Position numbers and translations under genes: made by a program. This document shows, piece after piece, positions 33,307 through 45,943 of a stretch of 64,000 nt of DNA (position 1 is its first letter; each line of letters starts with the position of its first letter). A model generated the notes under the pieces. The model saw only the letters and a program-made list of their open reading frames with translations, was not told where the DNA came from and did not search any database. The DNA comes from Benincasa hispida (lineage: Eukaryota > Streptophyta > Magnoliopsida > Cucurbitales > Cucurbitaceae). The DNA is taken from the NCBI RefSeq assembly GCF_009727055.1, contig NC_052350.1, positions 22,425,813 through 22,489,812 on the forward strand, given 5' to 3'.

Positions 33307-36291
33307 ATGGGGAACTCCAACATAGAAGAAGTGCAAGAAATTGAGACAGCTGAAAGTATAGACGAAGAGAAGACTCACGATGAAGCAGAGGATGTAAAAA
33401 AAATTGCACCTTGGACTAGACAGATTACAATCCGTGGTGTTATTGCAAGCATAGCAATAGGAATTATGTACAGTGTAATAGTGATGAAGCTTAATCTTAC
33501 AACAGGTTTGGTCCCAAATTTGAACGTTTCAGCTGCTCTTATTGCATTTGTCTTTATAAAGACATGGACTATGTTGCTCGAGAAAGCTGGAATTGTATCC
33601 ACTCCCTTTACAAGACAAGAAAATACTGTAATTCAGACATGTGCTGTGGCTTGTTACAGCATTGCTGTTGGAGGTAAGAGAGTTATGGAAATGTTTCGTT
33701 GTTTTTGTTGGAATGTCTTGATTCTGTTATGTAATGCTCTAAACATTTATATTTTCTGATTTAGTGAACCATGTAAGTCTGGGGTCGATTTCTCTATTGG
33801 TCTTTACGTTTTCTGTTTTCTTTGTTTGTTGATTTCATAAGAGTTGTGTTTGATATTTCTGTTGTTGTTATGTAGGCGGCTTTGGATCCTACTTGTTTGG
33901 TTTGAGCAGGAAGATATACGAGCAAGCGGGCGTCGACACGGAAGGAAATGTTCCAGGAAGCACTAAAGAACCTGGAATTGGGTGGATTACTGCCTTCCTC
34001 TCCGTCAGTAGTTTTGTTGGACTTCTTGCCTTAGTTCCCCTCAGAAAGGTATATTTCTTTCTTAAAGAAGTTATGTCCTTCGAGAACGGTTAACAAATCA
34101 ACCTATCAAAGAATCAGAGAAAACGTAATATAGTAGATAAAACAACACAGCGACTTATGTGATTCACTAACAATGTGTTAGCTACATCCACAGAAAGAGG
34201 GAGAGATAGGTTTTATTATTAGAAAGAAATTCTAATGATACAGATTCAGAGGTACAGTAGGCTTAAAAAGTTAATATAACACATTCCTCTAAACTCTACG
34301 ACCAAAGTCGTTACCTCAGCGTTTGCTCTTTCAGAGCACCATATAACAAATTCAAGGCATACCAACAAGAACTTTTGATGATTTTATTAATGGCGTCTTG
34401 AATTGTATTGCAGATCATGATACTAGACTATAAATTGACTTATCCGAGTGGAACTGCAACTGCTGTTCTCATTAATGGTTTCCACACACCAAAAGGAGAC
34501 AAAATGGCCAAGTATGCAATCCCCTGCTGGCTTGTAGCTTTTCATAATCAAAATATAATCTTTAAAACGAATTTGTGTGGGACTTGATTTGAAAGAAACT
34601 CAAAACAAATTCTTCTTCATTTATTTGCCAGGAAGCAAGTTCGTGGATTCATGAAATACTTTTCATTGAGTTTTCTCTGGGCACTGTTCCAATGGTTTTA
34701 TTCTGGGGGAGAGAAATGTGGATTTTCGCAGTTTCCTACATTTGGATTGAAAGCTTGGAAAGATTCGTGGGTGCTCAACATTTTTCTTATTTGCATCTTC
34801 TTTGTCATACTTGAAATTGGTTTCCTCCCTCAAACTGATCAAAATATTTTGCAGGTTTTACTTTGATTTCAGCTTGACTTATGTTGGAGCAGGAATGATA
34901 TGCTCCCATCTTGTGAACTTGTCATTGCTTCTTGGTGCAGTTCTTTCTTGGGGCATAATGTGGCCTTTAATGAAGGAACTTAAAGGAGAATGGTATCCGG
35001 GATCTCTTCCAGAGAGTAGTATGAAAAGCCTCAATGGTTACAAGGTATAAATTTGCAGCTAACACACTATTAGTAAACCATGTAAATCTTTATGGCGATG
35101 TCTCTATTTTTTATATTTTCTATGTTTCTTTGATTGTTGCTTTTTTAATACCTTGTTTGGTGCAGGTGTTTGTATCGATTGCTTTGATACTTGGAGATGG
35201 GCTTTATCATTTCCTTAAGATTCTGTATTTCACTGGTTCAAACATGTATGCAAAAGCAACCAACAAGAAGTTGAAAACATGTAAATTGATGATTCCTGAT
35301 GTGCCATTCCCAAGTTTCCTTTAATTCATTATGACATAGTATTTATATGGATGCAGTCCCAGATGATTCGATCCAAACTTTTGACGATCATCAACGAAAT
35401 GAAGTGTTCTTAAGAGACAGTATTCCGATATGGGTGGCGATCATAGGGTACATTTTCTTCTCCATTGTCTCTATCATTGTAATCCCAATCATGTTCTCAG
35501 AGGTCAAGTGGTACTACATAGTTGTTGCCTATACTTTGGCACCATCTCTTAGCTTTTGCAATGCATATGGTGCTGGTCTAACTGACATGAATATGGCTTA
35601 TAACTACGGGAAAGTGGCTCTCTTTGTTGTTGCTGCTATGGCTGGTAAAAATGATGGTGTAGTTGCAGGACTTGTTGGTTGTGGTTTGATTAAGTCTATT
35701 GTTTCCATCTCCTCTGATTTGATGCATGATTTCAAGACTGGTCATCTCACACTTACATCTCCAAGATCCATGCTTTTAAGCCAAGCTATTGGCACAGCCT
35801 TAGGCTGCATTGTAGCTCCTATCACATTCTTTATATTCTATAAAGCTTTCGATCTCGCCAACCCTGATGGTGAATATAAGGTCCCATATGCCATCATATA
35901 CCGAAACATGGCTATCCTAGGAGTTGAAGGTTTCTCGGCTCTGCCGCAGCATTGCTTGCAGCTGTGTTATGGGTTCTTTAGCTTTGCCATAGTAGCCAAT
36001 TTGCTGAGAGATCTTACGCTCGAGAAATTTGGGAAATGGATCCCACTGCCAATGGTCATGGCTGTGCCTTTTCTCGTTGGCGCTTATTTTGCAATCGATA
36101 TGTGCTTGGGGAGCTTGATCGTGTTCGTGTGGCACTATCTTAATCGTCAAAAGGCTGGATTGATGGTTCCGGCTGTCGCCTCTGGTTTGATATGTGGAGA
36201 AGGTTTATGGATTCTCCCTTCATCAATTCTTGCCTTGGCTAAGGTTCATCCCCCACTCTGTATGAGTTTTTTCTCTTCTAGTAAAAGTTGA
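33307..36291 (+). CDS. YSL3: Metal-nicotianamine transporter, Yellow Stripe-Like (YSL1/2/3 clade), 7 exons
   Basis: An oligopeptide-transporter family membrane protein that, by family knowledge, moves Fe(II), Cu or Zn chelated to nicotianamine across membranes for vascular unloading and redistribution to sinks. Exons by GT-AG junctions: 33307-33673, 33876-34048, 34414-34511, 34632-34766, 34855-35044, 35166-35280, 35357-36291. They sum to 2013 nt, i.e. 670 codons plus a TGA, the usual YSL length, with frame kept throughout. Landmarks: acidic N-terminus (residues 7-30), [18 protein letters not shown] (61-78), [89 protein letters not shown] and the C-terminal [18 protein letters not shown]. These favour the YSL1/2/3 group; the exact orthologue is uncertain. 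Many hydrophobic segments fit about 14 membrane spans. The start is the first ATG in frame before the acidic tail. No defect seen. Confidence 0.95.
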
Positions 36292-36386
36292 ATGTAGAAA
36301 GAGCTTTGTAGTCAAGAATCTAAACAGAATGTTATGTATATTCAAAATGTAGAGAAGCTGCAAACACTTGATAGCTTTTAGAATGC

Positions 36387-36392
36387 AATAAA
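36387..36392 (+). promoter_or_regulatory. Polyadenylation signal AATAAA for YSL
   Basis: Canonical AATAAA 95 bp after the YSL stop codon, in a plausible 3' untranslated region. Confidence 0.5.
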
Positions 36393-37319
36393 CTTGAAGT
36401 AGATAAAAACATTGCTGCTATCATGTTACTGTATGAGTTAAAGCTTATTAAAATACTTTGACGAATTGAATCAAACTGCATCATCAAAACATATTCTTCA
36501 CCATAATATTTGGATTCATAATCATTGACCTGATGTCGTTCTGTTCAACTGTGAACGAATCATCACGACATCGAAGGCATTTATGCTGTTTATTTGGTTG
36601 TGTAATTTTAGTATGAATACATTTAGACTAAAATTGGTTTATTTTGATGTCAAAAAGGAAAAAAACCACTGTTCAATTCAGAAATTTTAAGAAGGCAATT
36701 CATTGTGGAAACTGTCGGTTACCGTGGCAAAACTTTGCAAATTACCAACATGAACATAAACTTTTTCAATGAAAATTAAACAGATGGAAAGCAGCGAAAA
36801 GATAAGAAAACCATTGACATGAGTATTAGAACGCTTCACAGCAAAGGAGAAGTAATAAGATAGCCTTACCAGTAAATCAGTTGCAATCAACAAAGTCTTG
36901 AACTCGTTTTACCGTTGGGTTCTTTACCCATCTTTAACTGTCTATATAAAGAAGATAAAAATAGAGAGGTTGGGTGTTCATGAATTGAGTTAGAAAGAGA
37001 AATTAATTTAGATAAAAATAAAATTGAATTAAAATTGATTTATTTAAATAAATAAATAATTAAACATATTTAATTAATTAAATAATAATTTAATATCAAA
37101 GATTAAATTAATAAAATGTCTAATTCAAACATGTATCATATTCATGTAATCAATATTTAAATATTTTGAACTCTCCAATTTACGTTTAATTTCGATAAAT
37201 TTAAACGTTAATTATATCAAATATAATTATCCAAACTCTAAAAGTTGAAATTGAACATTTCAAATTCAAACCCTAAATTTCAAATTGGAACACTTCAAAT
37301 TTACTCAATATTCTAATCC
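36393..37319. other. Intergenic AT-rich DNA
   Basis: No gene is supported. A 68-codon minus-strand ORF (36687-36893) has no recognised domain. ATTAATTAAATAA-type runs occur at 37040-37110. The true left edge of the adjoining LTR fragment could lie within this stretch. Confidence 0.5.
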
Positions 37320-38371
37320 AATGTGTAATGTTTTACAAGCTAGTAGAAGGACCTTATGAACCTATAGATCATGAGCTCCAACGATTTAAGATTAATTGGT
37401 TAAACTCTAAAACACGAGGTAATCAATATTCATTAACCATCGAGACATACCACTATAGCTCGATGGTTGCACTCTTCTCACTGTAGATATATTTCTGTCA
37501 ACCTGATTTAGCCATGATCAGTAAGTCAATCCTTCACAAGTCGTAACAGCTAGGTCAAAATTATCATTTTACCCTTGTAAATACATCTTACTCCTTAAGC
37601 TCCCACCAATCCTCTATTGAACAATTGGTTCATAGTCCAACTAATAAACCATGTCCCTCTCGGCCATGAGAGGGTGGGGTCCTTTTGTTAAGACTAGGAA
37701 TCAGTACTTAAGGGAATAACCTATCTACTAACCCTAAAACGGGTAGAAGTGAATTTCATCTTGCAGAACTATGTTCCCAGCTATCTGTCTGGTCTTATCC
37801 CCAAAATGGGAGGCTTGTTGAGTAATACTGTTGAACTACTCTCACCTATGCAGATCAAAGGATAATCCTGAATAAACAAGAGTTCATAGTTTTAGCTTAG
37901 GATTAAGATCGAGTTATCCTAGGTCATCGAATTGAAATAGTCAATTTTAACCGTAAACTGTTGTTATAAAGAAAAAGTGACTATTTTGTAGTTCGGTCTT
38001 ATGCAAAACTCTTTTGCATAAGATGCCCCCACTCGCATGTCTCCACATGAACAATTTCGGGATCACATTGTTTGTATCAAGATACAAAGTAGGTCGCATC
38101 CATAGTGTCCCTAGGACGAGGTACCCAATCTCATCTATATACTTATAGACCTTTTTCGCTATATTCTATAACTTGATCCTCTTTTATGTCTCTACATAAA
38201 GTCACAATATTCATTCTATAGCCATGGATTCGTCTATTGAATTTTTATAACATAATGCAATTTCAATTTCAATAATACTTTTATTGAATAAATTCTTCAA
38301 TAATACTTTTGTTGATAAATAGAATATGTATCCATGATTACAAACTGCGAGTTTTAGGACATTCCCAACAC
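37320..38371 (-). repeat. LTR fragment (solo or truncated), minus strand
   Basis: The right edge is ...TTTTAGGACATTCCCAACA, i.e. the minus-strand start TGTTGGG. Landmarks shared with the LTRs at 14053, 22007-23757 and 53812: GAGTTTTAGGACAT, GGTACC, GTCTCCACATGAAC, GATTAAGATCGAGTT, GAATTTCATCTTGC, CTTCACAAGTCG. There is no adjoining internal domain. The left boundary is unclear. Confidence 0.75.
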
Positions 38372-38496
38372 TTTGTATTTAGTTTTGTGGTAGAGTGTAT
38401 TGTTGTGTCTATTGTTATATTTTAGGTTTGGGTTCTGTACAATTATAGGTGAAATAGAAATATTGTTGGCTTACCATGCAGAATATAACATGCACG

Positions 38497-38885
38497 CATT
38501 ACAATAAATAATTTTTTTATATATTTTTTAATAAAATATGATGACAAACATTTCCAAACCCAATACGAGAAATAAAATGACATTTTTAACTCTTTGACCG
38601 ACATTAAAAATGGATTGGGCATTTAATAAATGAGGCATAAGAAAAATGGACAATTATTGAAAAAAATTTGGTAAATATCCGACATTGAAGATGACATACA
38701 ATTTTAAACCGACATTGAAGATGGTGTACAATGTCAGTTTTCAACCGACATTGAAGATAATTGGTACGGAAATTTTGGTAAGCTATAATGTCGGTTTAAA
38801 ACCAACATTAAAGACTTTTTATAACACAATCTTCAATGTCGATTTTCAACTGACATTAAAGCGCAAAATTTTTATAATGTAGGAG
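38497..38885. mobile_element. CACTA-like miniature element with palindromic arrays
   Basis: The right part (38675-38870) holds repeated ACCGACATTGAAGAT and AATGTCGGTTT words facing each other. The right end on the minus strand, CTACATTATAAAAATTTT, and the left CATTACAATAAATAATTTT are similar and inverted. The ends resemble CACTA termini only loosely. Confidence 0.45.
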
Positions 38886-39206
38886 GATCAGAACATACAC
38901 ATATAGAAAAACCGAAGAACAAAATAAAAACAGTAAAGCTTCCAAAAGAGAAACTATTTGATTCCTTAGCAACGGCGTCAATTTGATCGATGAAAATTTT
39001 CGCCTAATTTCGGTCCAAATAATTTTTTGTTTCTACCAAATATGTAGTAATGGTAGCATGGGACGAATTCAGGGAACCGTTAAATTTCTCAATTAAATTG
39101 TTGACCATTCTAGGTAACTGAAGGGCGAGGTTTTGAAAATGGTTTGTTCAATTGTGCGAAAAATAAATTGCATAAAATTAAAGCAAGATTGAATTCAAAT
39201 AATTAA

Positions 39207-39494
39207 CGCCCCGTTTGGTAACCATTTTTATTTTTTGTTTTTGTTTTTAAAAATTAAGCCTATAGACACTAATTCCACCTCCAAATTTCTTCTTTTATTA
39301 TCTACTTTTTACCAATGGTTTAAAAAATCGCCAAATTTTGAGAATTAAAAAAAATAGCTTTCAAAAAGTTGTTTTTGTTTTTGGAATTAGACTAAGGATT
39401 CAACCATCGTTTTTTTAAAAAAAAAATAAAAAATATGGATGAAATAGACTTTTAAAAAACAAGAACAAAAAATCAAAGGATTACCAAACGGGCC
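39207..39494. mobile_element. MITE with GCCCCGTTTGGTAACCATTT-type inverted ends (288 bp)
   Basis: Left end cGCCCCGTTTGGTAACCATTT; right end on the minus strand GGCCCGTTTGGTAATCCTTT. Similarity extends into TTTTTGTTYTTG. TTAA flanks both sides (39203-39206 and 39495-39498). No ORF. The TTAA flank fits a TWA/TTAA-targeting MITE; the superfamily is not decided. Confidence 0.82.
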
Positions 39495-39897
39495 TTAATT
39501 TTTTATTTTATTTTAAATTGGTCTTTTGCATGTGGCAGTCTTCTAACTCAAACTTTGAGATTACTTTAAACAATCATATAATTTTTCAACCAAGAAAAGA
39601 GTGACAAATTGGACAATCGTCACAAAACAAAACAAACGGAATAGAAGAAATTTAAAAGAGAGAAAAAAATGGTACAAGTAATGCTTTGAATTATTGTGCG
39701 AAAGGAACAAAGAAAAATAAATATAACAATGCACAAGACAAGCAAAAAAAAAAAAAAAAAATTCTAGAAAATACAGAATATGGAATAAATTTAAAATATA
39801 TAAAGAAAGACACCATTGATAAAATACAACAAAAATTAACCTAAAGTAACTAGCATAAAGCTTGTATTATTGACTTAAGGTTAGATGTTCGAGTTCT

Positions 39898-40101
39898 CAC
39901 TTTCATTAAAGGGCTTTAATGTCGGTTGCAACCGACATTAAAGACAGTGTTATTAAAGTCCTTTAATGTCGACAATGTTATTAAAGCCATTTAATGTCGG
40001 TTTCAAACCGACATTAAAGACAACCGTCATTAAAGGACTTTAATAACACTATCTTTAATGTCGGTTGTCAACCGACATTAAAGCCCAAAATTCTTCTAGT
40101 G
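39898..40101. mobile_element. Foldback CACTA-like miniature element (204 bp)
   Basis: The left end CACTTTCATTAAAGGGC and the minus-strand right end CACTAGAAGAATTTTGGGC each lead into CTTTAATGTCGGTTG...ACATTAAAG and then AGTGTTATTAAAGTCC, so the arms pair across nearly the whole length. Within it, 39914-39943 is a perfect 30-bp palindrome (arm CTTTAATGTCGGTTG). No ORF. 3-bp flanks are tct and act. Confidence 0.75.
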
Positions 40102-41455
40102 ACTCTAAATTATCTTTATCAAATATCATTCTAAGGCTCCTTTAAAGCAGGATTCCTCTTGTACTGATCAAACATATTTTAATTAGCCATGAAGAATTGT
40201 AACATCTTCTATAATGATTGTTTTTGAAGTGTTGGAAAGAGTTGAGTTGCTGTCCAACAGGTTTGAGACCGATCTTGGCAAGGTTTTGGTAAGTTTAGAG
40301 CTTAGTATTAATAGTTCTTTGATACCTATTGAAGTATTGATCTAATAATTGAGTTCTTTTGAATTTTTGATGTTCAATTCAAAGATGCCAAAGGATTAGA
40401 GCCACTGTCCAGCAAAGTTAACGATGTTTGGATATTTTGATAGGTTTTGAGGCCTTGAAACTCTTTTGGAATTGTTACATAGTTGCTGAAATTTGCTATT
40501 TGTAACCATTATTATTGAACTTTTCGTAGGTTGGATTAATTTGTTGTAGTTTTGAAGTGCCATTCGAATCAAGCCACACTTTGGGTAATTTATTTGGAGT
40601 TAATTAGTTATTTTGGTGAATGAAATTTTGAAGAAATTTTTTATTGCTTGTAGACAAGATTGGGCTTCCAATATTCTCTATTTTTTGTGAAAGTTGTGAA
40701 AGTTGGGGGAAAGGTATCTGCATTCTTCTATTTTAAATTTTAACATATGTTTGATTTGTTGATAATCTTCTTTCTCTTTATTATATTTTCTCAAATCTCT
40801 CCCATCTTCCTTTGTTTTGCAACGAAAGGTAATTGTTCCTCCTAAGGTTGGATATGATCAAAAGAGAATGAATAAAATCCCAGTAAGTCCATAACTCTTT
40901 AATTTGTAGATATTTTTTAAGTTTCGAGTATGATATTTTTCCATTGCATAAAGTAAGTCAATCATGTACATTTTTCCTTTTGTGTGATTTTTTGTCGTTG
41001 TTGTATCTTAACACTTATTTATATATTTTAAAATTTAATGTTATCGCTCTTTATTCTATTTTACAGGTTGACTTGCTTAAACATGGCTTGCCTGACCCTT
41101 AGTTCTCGATCTTTAGACTTCAAAGCTCAATGTATAAAATAAATAATGTACTTTGTTGAGAGGTTACTTATTAAACAATTTGTCACTTTTGTGTTTGTTG
41201 AAAGTTGAGTTTTGTATACAAAAGCAATAGTTGAGATTTTATTTTGTGCATGTACATGTGAAAGAAAAATATTTTTGTAATTTGTGAAGAGTGTTCATAT
41301 GAAAGGTCATAGTTGAACATATGAAATTTTAGTGAATATATTGATTTGATAGATCTTAAATGTATAATATTTATTTAGTTTATGTAATTGTATTGTTGGA
41401 ATACAAGACAAAAAATGAGAATATCGATTGGGCCATTAATTTGAAAAAAAAAAAA
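40102..41455. other. Intergenic DNA, possibly CACTA interior; no gene seen
   Basis: Moderately balanced base composition at 40200-40700, but stops in all frames. It leads into the CACTA-like end at 41729, so it may be non-coding interior of a non-autonomous element. Confidence 0.4.
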
Positions 41456-41729
41456 GACATATACTTGACACATAAGAAACATCAAAGTGTTATCATATAT
41501 GATAAGTAATCAATGTTAAGAATTAATAAATTTGACATACCACTAATGTCAAGTGTATTATCTTTCTTGACACGAAAATTATATCAAGAAACATTTGTCT
41601 TGACATTTTTTCAGAGTCAAGGTATCGCACTATACTTGACACTCGAATACTCGACGCTTTTATAAGTGTCAAGTATACCCTTTATTTGACATTAGAAAAA
41701 CGTCAACTAATCCAATTTCTGTAGCAGTG
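41456..41729 (-). mobile_element. CACTA-like terminus with subterminal repeats
   Basis: On the minus strand it begins CACTGCTACAGAAATTGG at 41729 and continues with repeated CTTGACAC/GTGTCAAG and TTGACATT words in both orientations, the layout of CACTA subterminal regions. The matching other end was not found. Confidence 0.5.
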
Positions 41730-44266
41730 AACTTCTATATACCAAATGAAACAAAATATAATATTATATAAAACAGACAAATTTAATGAATTTAAAAAAG
41801 TTAAATACAAAACCAATCAAAATAAAACACTAAGTAGTGTGAACAAGACAAACTAAATACAAATAACTTTGCTTTTGAAAAGCATAATGGGAGAAAAAAA
41901 TGCCAACAAAGAGACATAAATTCAATACTACGTATTAAAAAAAACTATTCGAAAAGCATATAAAGAACGTGTAAGGTTGTGCTATCATTTGATATGCCTA
42001 TGTTATAATTGATTTATTCACTCTAAAGTATATTAATGATAGTCACATATCAATAAAGTGATATTATAATTATGTTTTTCATAAAACGAAAAACATCAAC
42101 TATGTATCGATATATTTCAAATACAATACTAGTTAGTATATTAATAAATAATTCATCTAGGGTATCGATGTACTCAATAGAATGTACATAAAATATAATG
42201 AAGTGTGTAACAACAACATATCTTACTGATGTATTGGTATGATATTATTTGATATTAAATTTACCTTCACCTACTGATTAAGTTTTTAGGTCAATTGGTG
42301 ATTTAAAATGTGGTCTAGGGAGGTCCTGTGTTCAAACCCTTTAATATTATTCCTCAAATAATATCGATTTATCATTGTTTAGTCAATAGGTGATTTAAGA
42401 TATCAATTATATCCATTATATATACTAATTTCTACCTACACTTGCTTGAGGGCTAATGTTGGACTTTCTTAACTTAGCAAAATAAATACGAATGTAGAAG
42501 AAGCCATCACATAACAAGAACAAACACATAAAATATCCAAAGAAAAAGGGGAACAAATTGAACATGCTCTTTGAAAAGCATGTTATGAAAAGACTTGGAA
42601 AAAAATTAAATACGAAATGTTTAAAACAAATCAAATTAAATCAAACCTAACCAAGCAAGATAATAAAATTTAAATAGAATACGAAAAGTTGAATTCAAAC
42701 GACTGTCACATAGAAAAAGATCATATAAAATTAAAATTAAATAATCACGTGCGAAATGAAAATATAATGAATAATGTTCTATTTATAAAGCAATGAAAAT
42801 GCCAACAAAGAAAAATAAAGTACTTTACTCTCTATATACTTAAAAAAAAAAAAATCTAAGAAATATAACCAAATAAAATGAAAATCAAACAATCCATGAT
42901 CAGCCAACCGAGGGGTAAGAAAAAGAAAAATTGAACAATCTAAAAAAAAAAAAAAAAAATACTTGAGTGCTTCCCGGTCTCACTTATTTTTTATACCATC
43001 TATCCAAATGACTAACCACACGTTCTTTTTTTTTTTTTTTTTGTATGGATTGAAGAGGATGCATGCAGATGAATATAATTTGAGTTGTACCTAAGTACTA
43101 CTCTTCTAAAAATATAGGCTACTCCAAAGCCATGCCGAATTGTTCATTGCTCAACTGGATAATAGGTGAGTGACCAAGAGGTTTGAGGTTTGTGATCCAG
43201 ATCCCCTACCCCTATATTGTATTAAAAAAACATACTCGAAGGGTAAATGAAAACAAAGAAAAATAGAAATCTACATTTCCTATATATTATATCAATGAAC
43301 TAGAAAATACTTGTCTTCCTTTTTGCCCTTACTTTTTTTCTCGAAATATCTATTGTACCTTTATACCAAACCACATTTTGGAAAAGACATCTCATCGATA
43401 AAAAGATGCAAATCTTAACAATATAATGAAAGTTATTATACATTCTAAAACCACCTTTTTTGGAAGGCAAATCATCATAAAAAAGATCTAAATCCTAACA
43501 AGGCACATCATGTCTCCCAAACCATCTAACAAAAGAATGGAAGTTCTTTTTCCTTTATTGATACATTTTTCCTTTTACCAATAAATTCAGATGAATAAAT
43601 TTAAAATGAATGCTTTCTAAAATTAATCATGAATGAATAGAAAATTGCGTAGAAAATTAGAAAAAATTTAGATCGTCTTCAAAATATCTCTCAACGCTAG
43701 ACCAACAATCTTTTAAAAGAAACTTTTATGGTGTGGTGGTGATTGTGAGAGCAATATATATAACTCTTATATAACATGTAATGAACCAAACATATATGCT
43801 TTCATACACCCTTATACTATAAGACTTATAATATAAAGATGATGAATGAATATGCTTAATGCATTGATAAATATAACTCTTATATTATATGATGCATGAG
43901 CATGCTTTAAAGTAATTTAGTCATGCAAGATACTATATCATAACTCTTACAATATAGAGATGATGCATGACTAATGCATAATCTATGGTGGGTTTTAAAA
44001 TCTATATGACATACTTTATGACATATAAAAATAAACATACATCACATGTACATTCATCAAGAATCAATGGATCGGGATGATTAGCCTAAAAAATGGGAAA
44101 AATTAAAGCTATCTATTATAAAAGCAACGAGCCAACCGGTTTAAATAAGCGAATAGGGGCTCGAACCGCCTGAATGAAGCATTGTTCCTTTGATCGTATA
44201 GCAGCTCCGTGTGATCGTCTAGTGATGCTGAACGAGAATAAACAGTCGTATAGCATGGATCGCGTG
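41730..44266. other. Intergenic AT-rich DNA, no gene seen
   Basis: At 42275-42345 the words TCAATTGGTG and GTTCAAACCC are spaced like the A and B boxes of a tRNA-derived SINE (weak). At 43740-43990 ATAACTCTTATA...GATGCATGA phrases recur as a degenerate repeat. From about 44100 the text (GATCGTATAGC, GATCGTCTAG) matches the DNA to the right of the Athila element, so it is the left flank of the interrupted minus-strand element. Confidence 0.5.
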
Positions 44267-45821
44267 TGATAACTTCTAGAAATACAAGTTATTGTGGCTC
44301 CAAAGTTGGAACAATTAGGGTCTTTAATGATAAAATCTCATCATTTTTAGAAGAAACACATGGAATTACTCGAGCACTATCAAACTCATGTAAAAGAATG
44401 TTTATTACTAAAATACTGCGACACTAACGCGTGATATTGCAGGATCTCAACAAAAGGCTAACACATGATTAAGAAACGTGTCGTAGGCAAAGTCTAAACG
44501 CATGGGGCATGCGTCAGAGGGATTCAACGCAAGGAAGATTCATTGATTCTGGCTGTTTGTGTCAAATCACCATTTGTAAGCATGGGCACCTACAGCGGAT
44601 AGCATCTGAAAAGCATCTGAGTGTCAGACGGCTGACCAGGGTATGGAATTTAATGCTGCCCATCATCAAGTTGGAGAAGACCGGCGCTTATAAATAGAAG
44701 AAATCCCACCAGATGAAAGAGTTCTCAAGTTCTCAATTTTTAGTCTCAGTTTTAGCGTAGTCTTAGTTTAGAATCTTAGATCTTTAGAGCTGTGCTGTGG
44801 TGCCGAGAAGAACAAAAGGGAAGAGAACCACCACCATCCCCGATCAAGGAGCAGAGGAAGCTGAGCTCGAGAGAGACATTTCTTCCAATTCTTACACAAG
44901 TGGTTGTACACGACTAGAATTGAGCCAAAGAGGACAAGAGATTGTACTTTACGGCTTGACTCCTTTCATTTCATCTTACTTATCGTTTTCATCTTTTCAT
45001 TTGATTAAGTATTGGTTTTGTAAAGACAATGAATTTCTTTATAAATTTTCATATTTGATCTATCATACTTTGCCACTGTTTATTTCTTGTTATGTTGGAT
45101 GCATCTATAACTTCATACAAAATTCTATTTCGAACGCTTGAGTCAACTAAATCAATTGGTAAAAGCATCTTTAGCTTAAACTATTCGAGAGAATAAGTAA
45201 GCCAGCATCAAGTTAGAAACGCTTAGTACATCTAGAGATAGACGCACTAGTGTTTTATTGCATCCTGTGTTTGACGCATACATCCTAGAGATAGGTATTG
45301 TATGATATTCGCATTGAGACATGTCGAATAAAGTCTAACGCATAAACGGAGATAAAAAAGTCATCTCATTCACTTCATATTCTTGTTTGTGTACATCTAA
45401 CTTAGATGGACACATATCACTTGCATCAAACTCCATTTTCACACGACCCATCATTCTCTACTCGACTCTTTTGTATCTTCTTGCACACACACACAGCAGC
45501 TTAGTGTAAATAACTCATTTCTACATACACTTAGGATATCTCTACAACAGTTACAATGCAAGGTCTGCGTTAGCTTTAATCTGAATCCCTGAGTTCGACC
45601 CTAGACTTACCAGAAACCTGAGTTAGATTTATACTTAGATCTGATTCAGGAAAACTTGAACGTCAATAGAGGAGTGTCATGCGTCTTGTTACACATCACT
45701 AATGCATCGACGCGTTACTAACGCATCATAAACGCATCAATGCATCATTCGTATTTGCACTTTTTTTTTCAATTACTTTATACAATACACTCCTAAGCTC
45801 GAATCACGAAATCAACGAACA
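44267..45821 (+). repeat. 5' LTR of the Athila-like element (1555 bp)
   Basis: Starts TGATAACTTCTAGAAATACA and ends CAACGAACA. Homologous end to end to 48427-49973. A TATAAATAG box is at 44689-44697. The ORFs inside (44509-44697, 44797-45141) are non-coding by-products that recur in the second copy. Confidence 0.9.
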
Positions 45822-45823
45822 AG

Positions 45824-45847
45824 TTTTTGGCGTCGTTGCTGGGGATT
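45824..45847 (+). promoter_or_regulatory. Primer-binding site region
   Basis: TTTTTGGCGTCGTTGCTGGG... directly after the LTR, close to the TGGCGCCGTTGCCGGGGA phrase of Athila-group elements (from memory, tRNA-Asp type) with C-to-T changes consistent with methylation-driven decay. Confidence 0.75.
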
Positions 45848-45943
45848 CAACAATAAAACTAACTAGAGACTTTGCTTGTATCATTTGTAGGAAAACTTCA
45901 GCTGAGGGAGTATTACGAGCTAAGCCGAAGCTTGTAAACGTTT

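Noticed and set aside
36687..36893. Minus-strand 68-aa hydrophobic ORF downstream of YSL
   Set aside because: No recognisable domain, no splice context, AT-rich; probably chance.
42275..42345. tRNA gene or SINE
   Set aside because: Only A- and B-box-like words; no cloverleaf could be drawn and no second copy was defined, so it is not listed as a gene.
42425..42634. Phe-rich 69-aa minus-strand ORF
   Set aside because: Composition of AT-rich intergenic DNA; no domain.
44509..45141. ORFs of 62 and 114 aa
   Set aside because: Inside the LTR; the first recurs in the second LTR copy (48624-48854) with frame changes.
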